From: Camellia lanceoleosa
Taxonomy: Eukaryota; Streptophyta; Magnoliopsida; Ericales; Theaceae
DNA length: 64,000 nucleotides
NCBI GenBank assembly: GCA_025200525.1
Contig: CM045758.1
Location: forward strand, 7,312,580-7,376,579
Direction: 5' to 3'
A program made the translations under genes and the position numbers. Below are positions 1 through 11,845 of the stretch, piece after piece (position 1 is the first letter of the stretch; each line of letters starts with the position of its first letter). The notes under the pieces are model-generated. The model was not told the DNA's origin, searched no databases, and worked only from the letters and a program-made list of their open reading frames with translations.

Positions 1-659
1 TTTATAAAAAAAAATTAAATCCATCAAATATCAGTAGTCAGAAGTGGAGAAATATTCGGTGTGGCATTCGGGTCAGATATAAACATACTGTTTGATAAAT
101 GGATCGCACATCAAAAAATGTGTCCCAGTACCATCAAATTCAAAACGGGAAAGCACATCTAAAGAATAAGAAATTATCCAATATTCTTAGAGTAATGTTT
201 TATTCCATTTTACAAATTCACATTTAATATTTTTTTTCTCTAAAAACTCTAATACAAAAATAGTGGATCTTATGATTTGAACTAAAAATTACTCATTTGG
301 ATCATCACCTACACTCACTCCAAAAGCATTGAATAATTTTCCAAAAAGAAAGGGTGGAACCAAGCCCAAAACAAATGAATCAAGTCAGAGCATTTAGACT
401 TTGTTTGACATAAGTCAAATTTGGTTAAATTAGTCCATAAAGATAAAATATGTTAATTTTGTCATTAAAATAAAATGTTACATTTAAATCTTAATCATTT
501 TATTTTTTCTCCTACAATCATCAGTCCTATTAATTAGACTTATTTACCTACAAGTCACTTTTTATCAAACATAACAAATTAATATAATTAAAAAAATAGG
601 TTAAAAAAAAAGGACTATTTACCAATCAGTCCTATTAATTAGACTTATTTACCTACAGG

Positions 660-835
660 TCCTAACTGAAAAATTTATCACTATAAAAACAAGAGATTAA
701 TAAATTTATCATTATAAATTTATTCATAAAAATAAAGAGACTGATAAATTTATCACTATAAATTTATTTATAAAAAAAAAAAAAAAAAGACTGACAAATT
801 TATCATTTGATAAATTTATCAATAGGACTTAATGG
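660..835. repeat. AT-rich GATAAATTTATC-type short repeats
   Basis: Short direct and inverted copies of a GATAAATTTATC-like word recur with A-rich spacers. The same region is present inverted at about 40815-41010 in the other arm, so it belongs to the duplicated unit. No coding potential is seen. Confidence 0.6.
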
Positions 836-2290
836 GTAATAAGTCTAAAAAATAACCTTTTTTTTCAACTCTAATACATTAGTCATATGATTAGATATTT
901 TAGCTCAACTCATATTCACTAGCTATATATAGCTAGCCTTCAAAGGCTAAGTAAAATGTATTTAATCATTTAGATCATATCCTTCCATCTTTATTGCTGA
1001 TGTGACATTTTATAAAGTTAATAATATTTGGATAAATAGTTAAAATAAAGAGTATTATTAAAATAAAAATATAAAAAAGTTGATAAGCAAAATAAAATAT
1101 ATACTTTGTAATAATATTTAGATAGATAAAATGTCTATTGACGTTGGAGATACTCTCATGACTTTGTTTGGAAGATCATCCATAAATTTGAGTTTGGAAG
1201 ATCCCTTAAAACCAAAACACAATTTTATGGTAAAATTTAAATTTGAGTTTAGGCCGGCTTCTTCAACTCCCAAATCAATTCAAACCCACACGTAAAATCA
1301 ATCTAAAGCTTTCGGCCCACAAACTATTGGGTTATACGGAACTTGGCAATCAGACCCATAGTTGATGATCTAGCATCAGAAATCAGGTCAAAAGCAAATA
1401 AAATTAAATTTTACTTTTCTTTTTTTTTTATTTTTCATATTTTCATAAATAAAATTAATAAAATGTTCACAAATCCATTGTTTTCAATTTTGTGAAAACA
1501 TTTTTAAAAATTCAAAAAATAATTTTTTATATTTCCTAAAAAATAAGTTGTTTTTTACAAAAATTATTTTCAAAAATAATTCTCCTTATAAATTTTTCTC
1601 TATTTTTAAAAAAATAAAAACAATCAAGCATTGCCCATTGCCCATTGCCCATGCCTCATTAAATGTATAATTATGGTTTTAATGATTTGGTTTAAAAATC
1701 AAGCAACGGAGAAAATTTTATATACGGGTAGGGTATATATCATGTGATTTTTTTTTACTATTGTGATTAGTTTTGATTCGTAAAATTTATTACATTTATG
1801 CTAGATGTTTGAGAAATAATAGAAACATATATTTTTATAATTAGTGAAAGGTAATGCCACATCATATCCTACCGACATACAAAAATTTCTCCAAGTAAAG
1901 AGTCCCGTAAGTCTACAAAACAAAAAAAGAGTCCTGCCAAAAACAAAATACACTCTCTCACATAACACACACACACACAACTCTGTTCCCCTCCCTCACG
2001 GAAAAATCTATGGTACATGAAAGTTGTTTAGGATAAAATTCTAGCTATTAGATATGTTAGGACTAAAAATAAATAGGAAATTAAAGTAGTTTTTCAAAAG
2101 TAAAAGTAGTTTTAGTTCATTTGGAAATGAAAAAATAGATTTAACTTATTATTTATTACAAATATACTTACTACTTATCATTAAGTCATTTACTACTTAT
2201 TATAAATAAACTTACTATTTAAATGTAAATAAAATACAATTCAACAATATGACCAATTAGTTAGGTCACCTTCTTGTCTTGAAAGTTCTG

Positions 2291-2347
2291 CTTCTTCTTC
2301 TTCTTCTTCTTCTTCTTCTTCTTCTTCTTCTTCTTCTTCTTCTTCTT
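2291..2347 (+). repeat. (CTT)n microsatellite
   Basis: About 18 CTT units run without interruption and are followed by CT-rich and T-rich sequence. The other arm has only about five GAA units at 38341-38360, so the tract expanded or shrank after the arms duplicated. Confidence 0.95.
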
Positions 2348-2539
2348 TTCTCTCTCTCCTTTTTTTTTTTTTTTTGGCACTATAAATTTATTTTAAACAC
2401 ATGGAACTAATGACACACTGTATATATAACTATTTTTCCTCCATATTTTGTCTCTATCTCTATTTTATTTTAAAATTATGTGACATTTTCCACTTACAAA
2501 ATTTAAGGTTTTGTTGTAATAACATTTCACCTAGTTAAA

Positions 2540-4290
2540 GAAAAATATTCAATAGTAAGTTGTCTCATTGAATAGTAAATCAAATTTAATGAAACAGTAA
2601 GTAAAATCCCACTGCGTAGTAACTCGAGTCTAATAAAATAGTAAGTGGAATCTCATTTACTTACTAGTTATTATGACTCTGCTTACAATTTGTTCTCATC
2701 CTACATACTAATCAATAGTAGCAGGGTCTTATTTAGTACTTATGTGTGATTGAGTTGTAAGTAAATTTGATGGAGTACTAAGTAGAGTATCAATAAGTAG
2801 TAAATAGAGTCTCGTTAACTAGTAAGTAGAGTTTAATTTAGTAGTAAAGCAAAGTCTAATGAAGTAGTAAGTAAAGTTTCATTAAATAATAAAAGATGTA
2901 TAATTTAGTAGTAATTCAAGTCGAATTATTAAGTAACAAATGAGATTTAATTAAGTAGTAAATCAAGTGAAATGAAGTGCTATCTTATTGAGTACTAAGT
3001 CTAGTCTAGTAAATTTTTATATTTTGTTTACTATTTTAAAATTCATATTTATATTTATTACTGACCATTCATTGTGACTTTACTTACAATTTGTTTTAAT
3101 TCTATTTACCACTCAATAGTAATGAAGTCTTATTGAGTAATAGTTATGTTTGATTGAATTGTAAATCAAGTTTGATAGGGTGAACTTGGTGGTGCCAACC
3201 TAGTTGGGATCATTTAGCTCACGGTGATGCTTTTTGCACTTCCCTTACCTTTATTGATGTAATTTTGTCTTGTACCTTGTACTTGTTTTATTTCATCAAT
3301 AAAGTCCCTTTTTTGCCGATCAAAAAAAAAAAAAAATAGTAAAAGTGGAGTATCAACGAATAGTAAGCTGAGTCTCATTGACTAGTAAGTGAGGTTTAAT
3401 TGAATAGTAAGTAAAGTCTAATAAAATAGTACGTAGAGTCTCATCAGATAGTAAGTGTGATTCAAATGAGAAGTAAGTAGAATCTCATAGGATAGTAGGC
3501 AGTGTTTGATTGAGTAGTAAGTTAAGTCTCGTTGAGTAGTAAGAGGTGTTTGATTGAATAGTATGTTAAGTTTGATAGAGTAGCAACTAGAGTTCATTGA
3601 GTAATAAATGAAATCTCATTAAATATCAATAGGTATTTGATTGAATAGTAAGTAAAATTTGATGTAGTAAGTGGAATTTAATTGAATAATAAATCAAGTT
3701 TTATAGAGTAGCCAAAATAAAATTTAATTGAGTAGTAAGTAAAATTTAATGAAGTAATAAGTGAAAACTCATTAAGTAGTAAGTGAAGTGTAGTGAAGTA
3801 ATAAGTGGAAGATTATTGAGTAGGTAGTGGAATTTAATTGAGTAATAAGCAAAGTCTAATGAAATAACAAGCAGAAACTCATTAATAGTAAGTACGGTTT
3901 AATTGAATAGTAAATAAAGTCTAATGAAGTAATAAGTAGAAACTCATTGAATAATAAGTGGAATCTAGTGAATTAGTGAGTAGAAGCTCATTGAGTGGTA
4001 AGTGGAGCTTAATTGAGTAATAAGTCAAGTTTGATTGAACAGTAAGCGGAGTCTCATTGAGTAGTAAGTCAAGTTTAATTGAGTAGTTTGTGAAGTCTCA
4101 TTGATTAGTAATTAAGTGAAGTTTAATTGAGTAATAAGTCAAGTTTAATTGAATAGTAAGCAGAGTCTCATTGAGTAGTAAGTCAAGTTTAATTGAGTAG
4201 TTTGTGAAGTCTCGTTGATTAGTAATTAAGATTTAATTGAGTAGTAAGTCAAGTCTGATTAAGTAGTAAGTGAAGTCTCATTGAGTAAAA
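2540..4290 (+). repeat. Degenerate GTAAGT-rich tandem array (left arm)
   Basis: Units of about 22-26 bp follow a loose pattern of TAGTAAGT, then (A/G)AGT(C/T)T, then CATTGAG or TAATTGAG. Dozens of copies of the core GTAAGT are present with heavy drift. A LINE tail interrupts the array at 3178-3335. The inverted counterpart lies at 15480-16168 and 37381-38160 and shows the same drift unit by unit, so most of the array existed before the arms duplicated. No protein is encoded, since stops occur in every frame. Confidence 0.85.
3178..3336 (+). mobile_element. 5'-truncated LINE-like 3' tail
   Basis: This block ends in an AATAAAG-type polyadenylation region followed by a run of about 14 A. It has the look of the last 150 bp of a plant L1-type LINE. 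It is absent from the equivalent place in the right arm (near 37525), where the flanks GTTTGAT(A/G)G and AATAGT(A/G)AAAGTGGAG are directly joined. That marks it as an insertion into the left arm after duplication. No clear target duplication is seen. A processed transcript tail is the alternative. Confidence 0.6.
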
Positions 4291-4490
4291 TACATGAAAA
4301 CTGTTTAGTAATTTTTATAAATTCAGATATGTTAAAAATATCTAATATATCCAAAAAACTTATTTAATAATTTGATAGAGTAGTAAGCGGACTCTTATTA
4401 AATGAGAAGCTATGTTTAATTGAATAATAGTAGAATTATGTTTAAACAATCATGTAAATTACTTTTATTTATAAAATGATAGCACATTGC

Positions 4491-4685
4491 AATCCCAAGG
4501 GGTTTGGTTTAGTGGGTGGACAAGACTATCAAAAAACTTACCACCAAAGAGGTCGCAAGTTCGAACCCCATGAAAACCAAACATTCCTAACCTTGGGACC
4601 GTTGGAGGTTTGCCGAACTGTTAACTTTAGGGCCCTAGGATTAGTAGATCTGCACATAAACTGGCCCTAACACTCGGATATTAAA
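4491..4685 (+). mobile_element. tRNA-derived SINE (Au-like)
   Basis: The unit begins near AATCCCAAGGGG. A box A-like TGGTTTAGTGGG lies at about 4505-4516 and a box B-like AGTTCGAACCCC at about 4558-4569. Its 3' part (CCTAGGATTAGTAG, then a GC-rich stretch) resembles Au-family SINEs. Imperfect 18-bp target duplications flank it: AAAATGATAGCACATTGC at 4473-4490 and a near copy at 4686-4703. RNA polymerase III promoter activity is inferred from the boxes only. The 64-codon open frame across it is incidental. Confidence 0.75.
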
Positions 4686-5229
4686 AAAATGATAGGACAT
4701 TACTTAATGTTTGAGTAAGATTGTAAGTAATATTTTGCGGTTATATTGTAAAATTACTTCTTTAGTTTGATTTGGTTTTAAGATTTTTATAATTTTTTTT
4801 AACTAAAATTTTTTGAGTTTGATTCTAAATTTCATAAATCTATAGGTAAACGTTTGATCATTGTTTTATCAAACAAACTAAATTGAATCATGCTCACCCC
4901 TAATAAAGAAGTTTACTACCTAATATGACTTTACTTCCCATTTGTTGTGAGCGAATTTACCACTAAATATAATTAATTTTATAAGTTTGATATAATTACA
5001 TTGATTTCTCTTTTAATAAAATTAAAACAATCATAATTAATGCAAATAGTATCTAAATATAGGTCATTTTACAATACAAGTCCTTTTTAGAGTATGTACC
5101 ATATTCAAGTGATGACACAAACGTCATAATTAAATTACTTTAAGTTATACCTAAAATAAAATGTAATGGATCATAACCAAGTATCATTTCAGATATAATC
5201 AAAAACTTTTTCGGTCATAATTAAAATAA

Positions 5230-5480
5230 GGGTAAATTACACTGACACCTTTCTAAGATTTATGTTTATTATAGTTTCTTCCCTCACGTTTTGGAAATTC
5301 TATCTCCCTCCCTAAGATTTAAAGTTTCATTACAGATTCTCCCTCTCAGTAATTTAATTTTTTTAAATACCAATTTTGCCCTCACTGGGTAAATTACATT
5401 GACACCCCTCACATTTTAGAAATTACAATCCCCTCCCTAAAGTTTAAAGTAATATTATCAATTGCCCCTCGGTTAGTATT
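5230..5480 (+). repeat. Two diverged copies of a GGGTAAATTACA repeat
   Basis: GGGTAAATTACACTGACACC at 5230 recurs with changes at 5387, a period of about 157 bp. Both copies are followed by pyrimidine-rich CTCCCTCCCTAA-like text. Repeats with this opening are common, dispersed and noncoding in plant genomes. This marks the inner limit of the left arm. From 5481 to 5894 I see only AT-rich sequence with no gene or clear element. Confidence 0.55.
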
Positions 5481-5894
5481 AGTTGGAAAAAAAATTCATT
5501 GAAAAAAAATTATTTGAAAAAATTTTTTGTTAGTAAAGTTTTTAAATTTCTGTTTAAAAACCAATGTAAACTCATTTTTTGAATTTACGTTTTTTTCTCA
5601 AATTTACAAACTGAGACAACCATTTATAAACCAAAAAAAATTATCAAACAAGTTTTTATGACAGTTTTTAAAATTTTTGTAAATATAAATTGAAAACTGA
5701 AAATGAAATGGTTACCAAACAGACTTCAGATAGTAAAAATATCGTAAAATTTACAAATAATTAAATAAGTTACCAACGTAAGAAATAACTTATCAAAAGA
5801 TTCTTAGGTTATGTATGATTTGATTTTTAAATTTTTTTAAAAAAAATTAAAAATTAATTTGATTAAAAAATAAAAAATAAAAAATAATTAAAAA

Positions 5895-5980
5895 AGAGTC
5901 TCTATCACTGTCCTTCTGTGTACAGTAGTCAGATTAGTGGGTCTCACTACTGTACACAAAAGGACAATGATAGAGACTCT
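5895..5980. repeat. 86-bp hairpin (MITE-like inverted repeat)
   Basis: Two 34-base arms, 5895-5928 and 5947-5980, are reverse complements with about two or three mismatches. An 18-base loop separates them. The termini read AGAGTCTCTATC and GATAGAGACTCT. It could be a minimal MITE or the terminal part of the LTR-like remnant that flanks the Copia element. No target duplication is certain. Confidence 0.75.
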
Positions 5981-6037
5981 ATTTTGGAGGTCCCCACAAT
6001 CTCTAATGTGACCACATAACTTATGATGTGAGTTCTA

Positions 6038-7038
6038 TGTTGGATAAAATGATTTAATATAGGCATATTTTTTGAGCCCAAGATTTCAGTGGGTCCGAAG
6101 AGGTGAGTGTTCCTTGCCACGTGGCAAGTCACACGGTGAAGACGGAACGTCAAAATCATTTATGAGTGAATGGGAAGTTGACGTCGTTTTCAGGTCTAAC
6201 ATTAATTTTTTAGATAAAATTTATTTGATTTTTTTCAATAAAAATCATTGTGGGAATTTAATTTAATTATAAATACAAATTTTAGATTTCTAAGTGGTTT
6301 CCTAAAATTTGTAATTGTGGGAATTTAATTTAATTCTAAATTCAAATTTTAAGTTTTTTTAAAGTTTCCTAAAGTTTGTACCTCTTCATTTATTTATTTA
6401 ACTATTTCAATAGTTTAATATATATATATATATATATTTAATTAGTTTAATATATATATATATATATATTTGAAATAGTTTAAATAATATATTACCTACA
6501 TGTTTCACTTTGTCCAACGGTTCTTTTCAAATTGTTTGAAAATGTTCATAGTGCAACGGTCAAAAATTCAATGTTTGAATTGGTGTGCACCTTTTCATTC
6601 ATTTTTGGAACCTGTTCGGGCTGTGTTAATTTGCCTATTTATACCCATCATTCCGACAGTCTGGGAGCATAATTTTTTTTTATCCGAAAAAATCAGTTTG
6701 ATTTTTGTCTTTGGCTGTCATAAATTCTGCATTTTTTGTATTATTCTTCATATTAGATTTAGTATAAATTTCAGAGAGATAGAACACAGGTTTGGTTCGC
6801 CGAACAAATTGTTTGGAGTACTACTACAATTTGTGAAGATCATTGTATCTTGGGAGATAGACGCCACTTAACCGTAAGTACCGTAGCGGGGCGAATCTGT
6901 CTTAAGGACAGAGTGTCACACACTTGACTTGGTCTTAAATTATTTATTCGGTTCAACGAAATAAATTCGGTATGTTATTTATTTATTTTGTTTGATATAT
7001 TTCAAGTTATTTTATTTACACCGAAGATTGTTCCAACA
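6038..7038 (+). repeat. Copia 5' LTR
   Basis: The 1,001-bp repeat starts TGTTGGATAAAATG and ends TTCCAACA. It contains two (TA)n tracts (about 6418-6438 and 6453-6470). Compared with the 3' LTR it lacks about 25 bp after CCCAAGATTT and has longer TA tracts. A TATTTATACCC at about 6637-6650 is a plausible core promoter region. The 123-codon frame at 6500-6871 lies wholly in the LTR and is not a gene. Confidence 0.93.
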
Positions 7039-7375
7039 ATCTTAAGACAGATTCGAATTATTCTGTTTATAGAATTTTTCATTTGTTTCCTTTTCTAAGA
7101 AAATTATTTTCTGTGAATTTACAAAATAATATTCTGATTGGAAAAACAAATAGTGATTATATGCTATTTGATAGATAGTAGTAATATACTATCTCTTTTC
7201 TTTGACAACAACTAGTAGTACGATACTGGTGTCATTGACAATTCAGAATATATTTTTGTGGAATTTTGTCAGAAAATTAATTTTGGTTTTTTAGAAATTA
7301 TTTTCTGAATTGTCATTAATTAAAATTACGCCATACGATTTTAATTATTGAAGTGTTACTGAAATTAATTTTCAG

Positions 7376-7790
7376 TGTGAAATTAATTTGGTTAAATAAA
7401 TTTTATTTTATTTCCAAATTAATTGAAAAATAAAAGTTATAATTTTTATTTCTTTTATTTTATAGAATTTAATTTCTTGTGTGGAATTAATTTGGTGATA
7501 TAAAATTTTATTTTATTTCCAAATTAATTGAAAAATAAAAGTTATATTCTTATTTCTTTTATTTTACAGAATTTTATTTTCTGTGTGGAATTATTTTGGT
7601 TAAATAAAATTTTTATTTTATTTCCAAAATAATTGAAAAATAAAAGTTATAGTTTTTATTTCTTTTATTTTCTGTGTGGAATTAATTTGTTTAAATAAAA
7701 TTTTATTTTATTTTCAAATTAATTGGAAAATAAAAGTTACATTCTTATTTCTTTTATTTTTACAGAATTTAATTCTGTGCATTTGGTTTA
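7376..7790 (+). repeat. Four tandem repeats in Copia 5' leader
   Basis: Four AT-rich units of about 90-107 bp lie head to tail between the 5' LTR and gag. Each starts GTGTG(A/G)AATTA and includes AATTGAAAATAAAAGTTA. Units differ by small indels and substitutions. They sit where packaging or dimerisation signals would be expected in the genomic RNA. That role is inference only. Confidence 0.85.
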
Positions 7791-7844
7791 ATTTTCTGTG
7801 TAGTGTAAATTCTAATTATAATTTTGTTTTATAAATTAGAATTA

Positions 7845-8780
7845 ATGGCTACTGAAACAAATGCCCAAACAAGTACTACTGTGGTGGCTGCAATGACGCC
7901 AACCCCCTCTCCTATGGTGACAGTGCCAATAAATCATGGAGAAAAGCCAGAGAAGTTCTTAGGAACTGACTTTAAAAAATGGCAACAGAAAATGTTGTTC
8001 TATCTTACAACTCTGAACCTGGCTCGCTTTCTCCGTGAAGATGCTCCTATCCTGAAAGAGGATGAAACCGATCGGCAAGTGGTTGCTGCGGTAGATGCTT
8101 GGAAACATGCCGATTTCCTTTGCCGGAATTACATCTTGAACGGACTTGACAACACATTATACAATGTCTACAGTCCAATCAAGACAGCAAAGGAACTTTG
8201 GGAATCGTTGGGGAAAAAGTACAAAACGGAAGATGCCAATTCAAAGAAATTATGGTTGGCAGATTCCTAGATTTTGTAATGGTTGATTCAAAAACTGTGA
8301 TCAGCCAAGCTCAAGATTTCTAACTCATTCTGTATGACATTCACGCAGAAGGCATGTCTCTCAGTGAATCCTTCCAAGTTGCAGCCTTAATTGAAAAATT
8401 ACCAAAAGGCTGGAAGGAATTCAAGAACTACCTCAAACACAAGCGCAAAGAAATTTCTATGGACGAGTTAATTGTGCGTTTGTTGATTGAGGAGGACAAC
8501 CGCAATTCTAAAAAGCGGGCTGGTAAGCTTCCTATGGAGTCTAAGGCAAATGTGGTGGAACATGCTTCAAAAATCAAGAAACGAAAGTCTTCTGGAGCAA
8601 GTTCATCACAAGGCTCTAAAGGGGGGGATAATAAAAAGTACAAGTTTAATGGCAAATGTTACATCTGTAACAAAGAGGGACATCGAGCCAAAGATTGCCA
8701 TAACAAAGGCAAAAGCAAGAAAAGAACAAGCAAGAAGCCTGCTCAAGCCCATATGACCGAAGTGAACAAGATTTCCAATG
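7845..8780 (+). pseudogene. gag: Copia gag (broken)
   Basis: This encodes the capsid/nucleocapsid protein that would package the retrotransposon RNA in cytoplasmic particles. The start is taken as the ATG at 7845 (MATETNA). The N-terminal part resembles the UBN2-type gag of plant Copia elements, with a [12 protein letters not shown] segment and a RNYILNGL segment. The frame shifts near 8255, and a TAA sits at 8321-8323 where CAA is likely ancestral. The downstream part reopens from 8354 and carries a CCHC zinc knuckle (C-X2-C-X4-H-X4-C) at 8657-8698 behind a lysine-rich stretch. It is nonfunctional as it stands. Confidence 0.9.
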
Positions 8781-10411
8781 GTGTAGATGACATCAATCTT
8801 TCTGCAGTTGTTTCTGAGGCAAATCTTGTCGGAAATCCTAAAGAATGGTGGGTGGACACTGGTGCTACTCGCCATATTTGTGCCGACAAAAAGATGTTCA
8901 CATCTTACTCTACAGTAGACAATGGTGAACAACTTTTTATGGGCAACTCCTCAACTTCCAAAGTTGAAGGACAAGGAAAGATTGTTATCAAGATGACATC
9001 AGGAAAGGAACTCACTCTCAACAATGTGCTGCATGTACCGGACATTCGCAAAAATCTTGTTTCCGGATCTTTGTTGAGTAAGAATGGGTTTAGGCTAGTA
9101 TTTGAGAGTGATAAATTTGTACTTACTAAGAATGGAATGTATGTAGGAAAATGTTACATGTCTGATGGCCTTTTCAAGTTAAATGTAACGACCGTTGTAC
9201 CCTCAGTTATTAATAATACTACATCTTCTTCTTACTTGCTTGAGTCTTCAAATTTATGGCATGGTAGACTAGGACATGTTAATTATGGATCTTTGCGTAG
9301 ATTAATTAATATGGAATATTTACCTAAATTTGACATTGATTCAAATCATAAATGTGAAATTTGTGTTGAGACAAAATTATCTAAAACTCCTTTTCATTCA
9401 ATTGAAAGAAGTACGAAACCACTTGAATTAATTCATAGTGACATTTGTGATTTTAAATCAATTCAAACCAGAGGTGGGAAAAAGTATGTAATCACTTTTA
9501 TAGATGACTATACTAGATATAGTTATATTTATTTAATTTGAACCAAGGATGAAGTTTTGGAAACTTTCATTCAATATAAGAATGAAGTTAAAAATCAACT
9601 TGGTAAGAAAATCAAGAAAATTAGAAGTGATAGAGATGGTGAATATGAATCACCTTTTGGTGAATTTTGTAAAGAACATGGAATAATTCATCAAACCACT
9701 GCTCCTTACTCACCTCAGCAAAATGGAATTGCTGAAAGGAAAAATAGGACTTTAAAAGAAATGATAAATGCCATGTTAATCAGTTCTGGATTACCTCAGA
9801 ACTTGTGGGGGGAAGCAATACTTTCTGCTAATTATATTTTAAATAAAATACCCCGAAAGAAAGTGAATCAAACACCTTATGAATCGTGGCATGGAAGAGT
9901 ACCATCCTACAAATACTTAAAAGTGTGGGGGTGTTTGGCTAAAGTGGCTATTCCTAGTCCTAAAAAGACTAAGATAGGTCCTAAGACCATTGATTGCATT
10001 TTCATTGGTTATGCCAAGAATAGTAGTGCATATTGGTTTTTGATTAATAAATCAGAACATACTGAAATGCATGTAAATACTATTATTGAGTCTCGGAATG
10101 CATCTTTCTTTGAACATGTATTTCCAAATAAGACTGGACAAGAGACTAGCAATAATAAGAGATCTTTTGATGCTATTACTAGTAATAATCAAGAACATGA
10201 TCAAGAACAAGAGTTAGATCAAAATGAGGAAGAGGAACTTAGGCGTAGTAAACGTGCTAGAACCTCAAAATCTTTTGGTCCAGATTTTCTAACATATTTG
10301 TTAGAAAATGAGCCTTTAACTTTTAAAGAGGCTATGTCCAGTCCTGAAGCTCCTTTATGGAAAGAAGGCATCCTTGATGAAGTTGAATCCATCTTGCAAA
10401 ATCACACTTGA
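8781..10411 (+). pseudogene. pol: Copia protease and integrase (broken)
   Basis: The protease active site WWVDTGA has its Asp codon at 8855-8857. A pre-integrase zinc region follows: LWHGRLGH at about 9256 with a downstream CEIC pair. The integrase core shows HSDICDF, FIDDYTRYSY and, after 9557, SPQQNGIAERKNRT with the catalytic Glu. A WGEA block and a KxWGC block follow, as in Copia integrases. A TGA at 9539-9541 and another at 10409-10411 interrupt an otherwise continuous frame. The first is probably from an Arg CGA codon, the second from a Trp TGG codon in an expected HTWELV motif. Confidence 0.93.
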
Positions 10412-11845
10412 GAATTAGTGGACTTGCCACCAGGTTGTAAACCTCTTGGGTACAAGTGGATTTTCAAAAGAAAATTAAAAGCGGATGGATCAATAGACAA
10501 ATACAAGGCAAGACTTGTAGTCAAAGGTTTTAGACAAAAAGAAAGCCTAGAATATTTTGACACATACTCACCGGTTACTAGAATAACATCCATTAGAATG
10601 CTAATTGCCATTGTATCTCTATACAATCTAGAAATTCATCAAATAGATGTTAAAACTGCTTTCTTAAATGGTGAGCTAAATGAAGAAATTTACATGGAAC
10701 AACCAGAAGGGTTTTCTGTTCTAAGGAAAGAAAAGAAAGTGTATAAATTGGTTAAATCATTATATGGTTTAAAACAAGCGCCAAAGCAATGGCATAAGAA
10801 ATTTGACAAGGCAATGATGTCAAATGGATTTAAAATTAATGAGTGTGACAAATGTGTTTATATTAAAAACACAGATAAGAGTTATGTCATTGTATGTCTT
10901 TATGTAGATGATATGCTCATCAATAGTAGTAATAATGACATGATTAAAACTACCAAGAAAATGTTGAATAAACATTTTGACATGAAGGACATGGGCATTG
11001 CTGATGTAAGTCTTGGTATGAAAATTACCAAAACATCAGAAGGATATGCTTTGTCACAATCTCATTACATTGAGAAAATACTTGACAAATTCAGCAAAGA
11101 TGATGATCATCTTGCTAGAACTCCTGTAGATGTTAATTTGTATCTTTCTAAGAATGTACAGGAAAGTATTTCTCAATTAGAGTATGCCCAAATTATTGGA
11201 AGCTTAATGTACTTGATGAACTGCACTCGCCCAGATATAGCTTATGCAGTAAGTAAATTAAGTAGATATACGAGTAATCCGGGAGTAGAACACTAGAAAG
11301 CAATTATAAGGGTTCTTAGATATCTCCGATTTACTCATAACATTGAGCTTAATTATACTAGATATCCAGCAGTACTTGAAGGATACTGTGATGCAAATTG
11401 GATATCGGATAAAGAGACTCAAAGTCCACTAGTGGGTATGTCTTTACTCTTGGTGGGGCGGCTATATCTTGGAAATCTTCCAAACAAACTTGCATTGCTA
11501 GGTTTACTATGGAATCAGAGTTCATAGCCTTAGACAAAGCTGGGGAAGAGGCAAAATGGCTTCGCCACTTCCTTGAAGATATTCCAATATGGCCAAAACC
11601 GGTGCCTGCTATATGCATACATTGTGATAGTCAATCAGCTATAGGTAGAGCACAGAATCATATGTATAACGGTAAGTCACGACACATTAAGTAAATCGAC
11701 ATAACACTGTAAGACAACTACTCTCTAATGGAATTATTTCCATAGAATATATTAAGTCTAAGACAACATAGCGGATCCACTAACCAAAGAGTTAGCAAGA
11801 GAGTTAGTTGAGAATTCATCGAGGGGAATGTGACTTAAGCTTATT
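10412..11845 (+). pseudogene. pol: Copia reverse transcriptase-RNase H (broken)
   Basis: The RT is nearly complete from 10418. It has a YKARLVVKGF block, a QIDVKTAFLNG block, LYGLKQAPKQWH and the catalytic YVDDM at 10901-10915. A TAG at 11294-11296 replaces a likely Trp. RNase H continues with a frameshift near 11430, then SWKSSKQT, the TMESEFIAL block with its catalytic Glu, and a CDSQSAI block. The expected C-terminal DNIADPLTK block is at about 11765-11790. With four premature stops and two frameshifts the copy cannot make a working enzyme. It could be mobilised only in trans, if at all. Confidence 0.92.

Larger units (their letters stand above)
1..5230 (+). repeat. Left arm of giant inverted repeat
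   Basis: Read in reverse complement, this arm matches 14530-16168 followed by 37381-41640. Checkpoints: the stretch at 60-110 (GGTCAGATATAAACAT) pairs with 41555-41600; the CTT run at 2290 pairs with GAA repeats at 38341; the SINE at 4491-4685 pairs with 15076-15272. Identity is about 85% by eye, with many small indels, so this is an old duplication and not an assembly echo. The arm probably extends left of the window. It is AT-rich and has no credible gene. It holds the GTAAGT-rich array, a LINE tail and a SINE, listed separately. What the duplicated locus was originally is not visible. Confidence 0.9.

Noticed and set aside
4504..4570. tRNA gene
   Set aside because: Only box A and box B-like words are present, with no cloverleaf; this is a SINE.
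4476..4670. 64-codon open frame
   Set aside because: It lies within the SINE and its target duplication; not a gene.
6500..6871. 123-codon open frame
   Set aside because: It is inside the Copia LTR, and the copy in the 3' LTR is broken.
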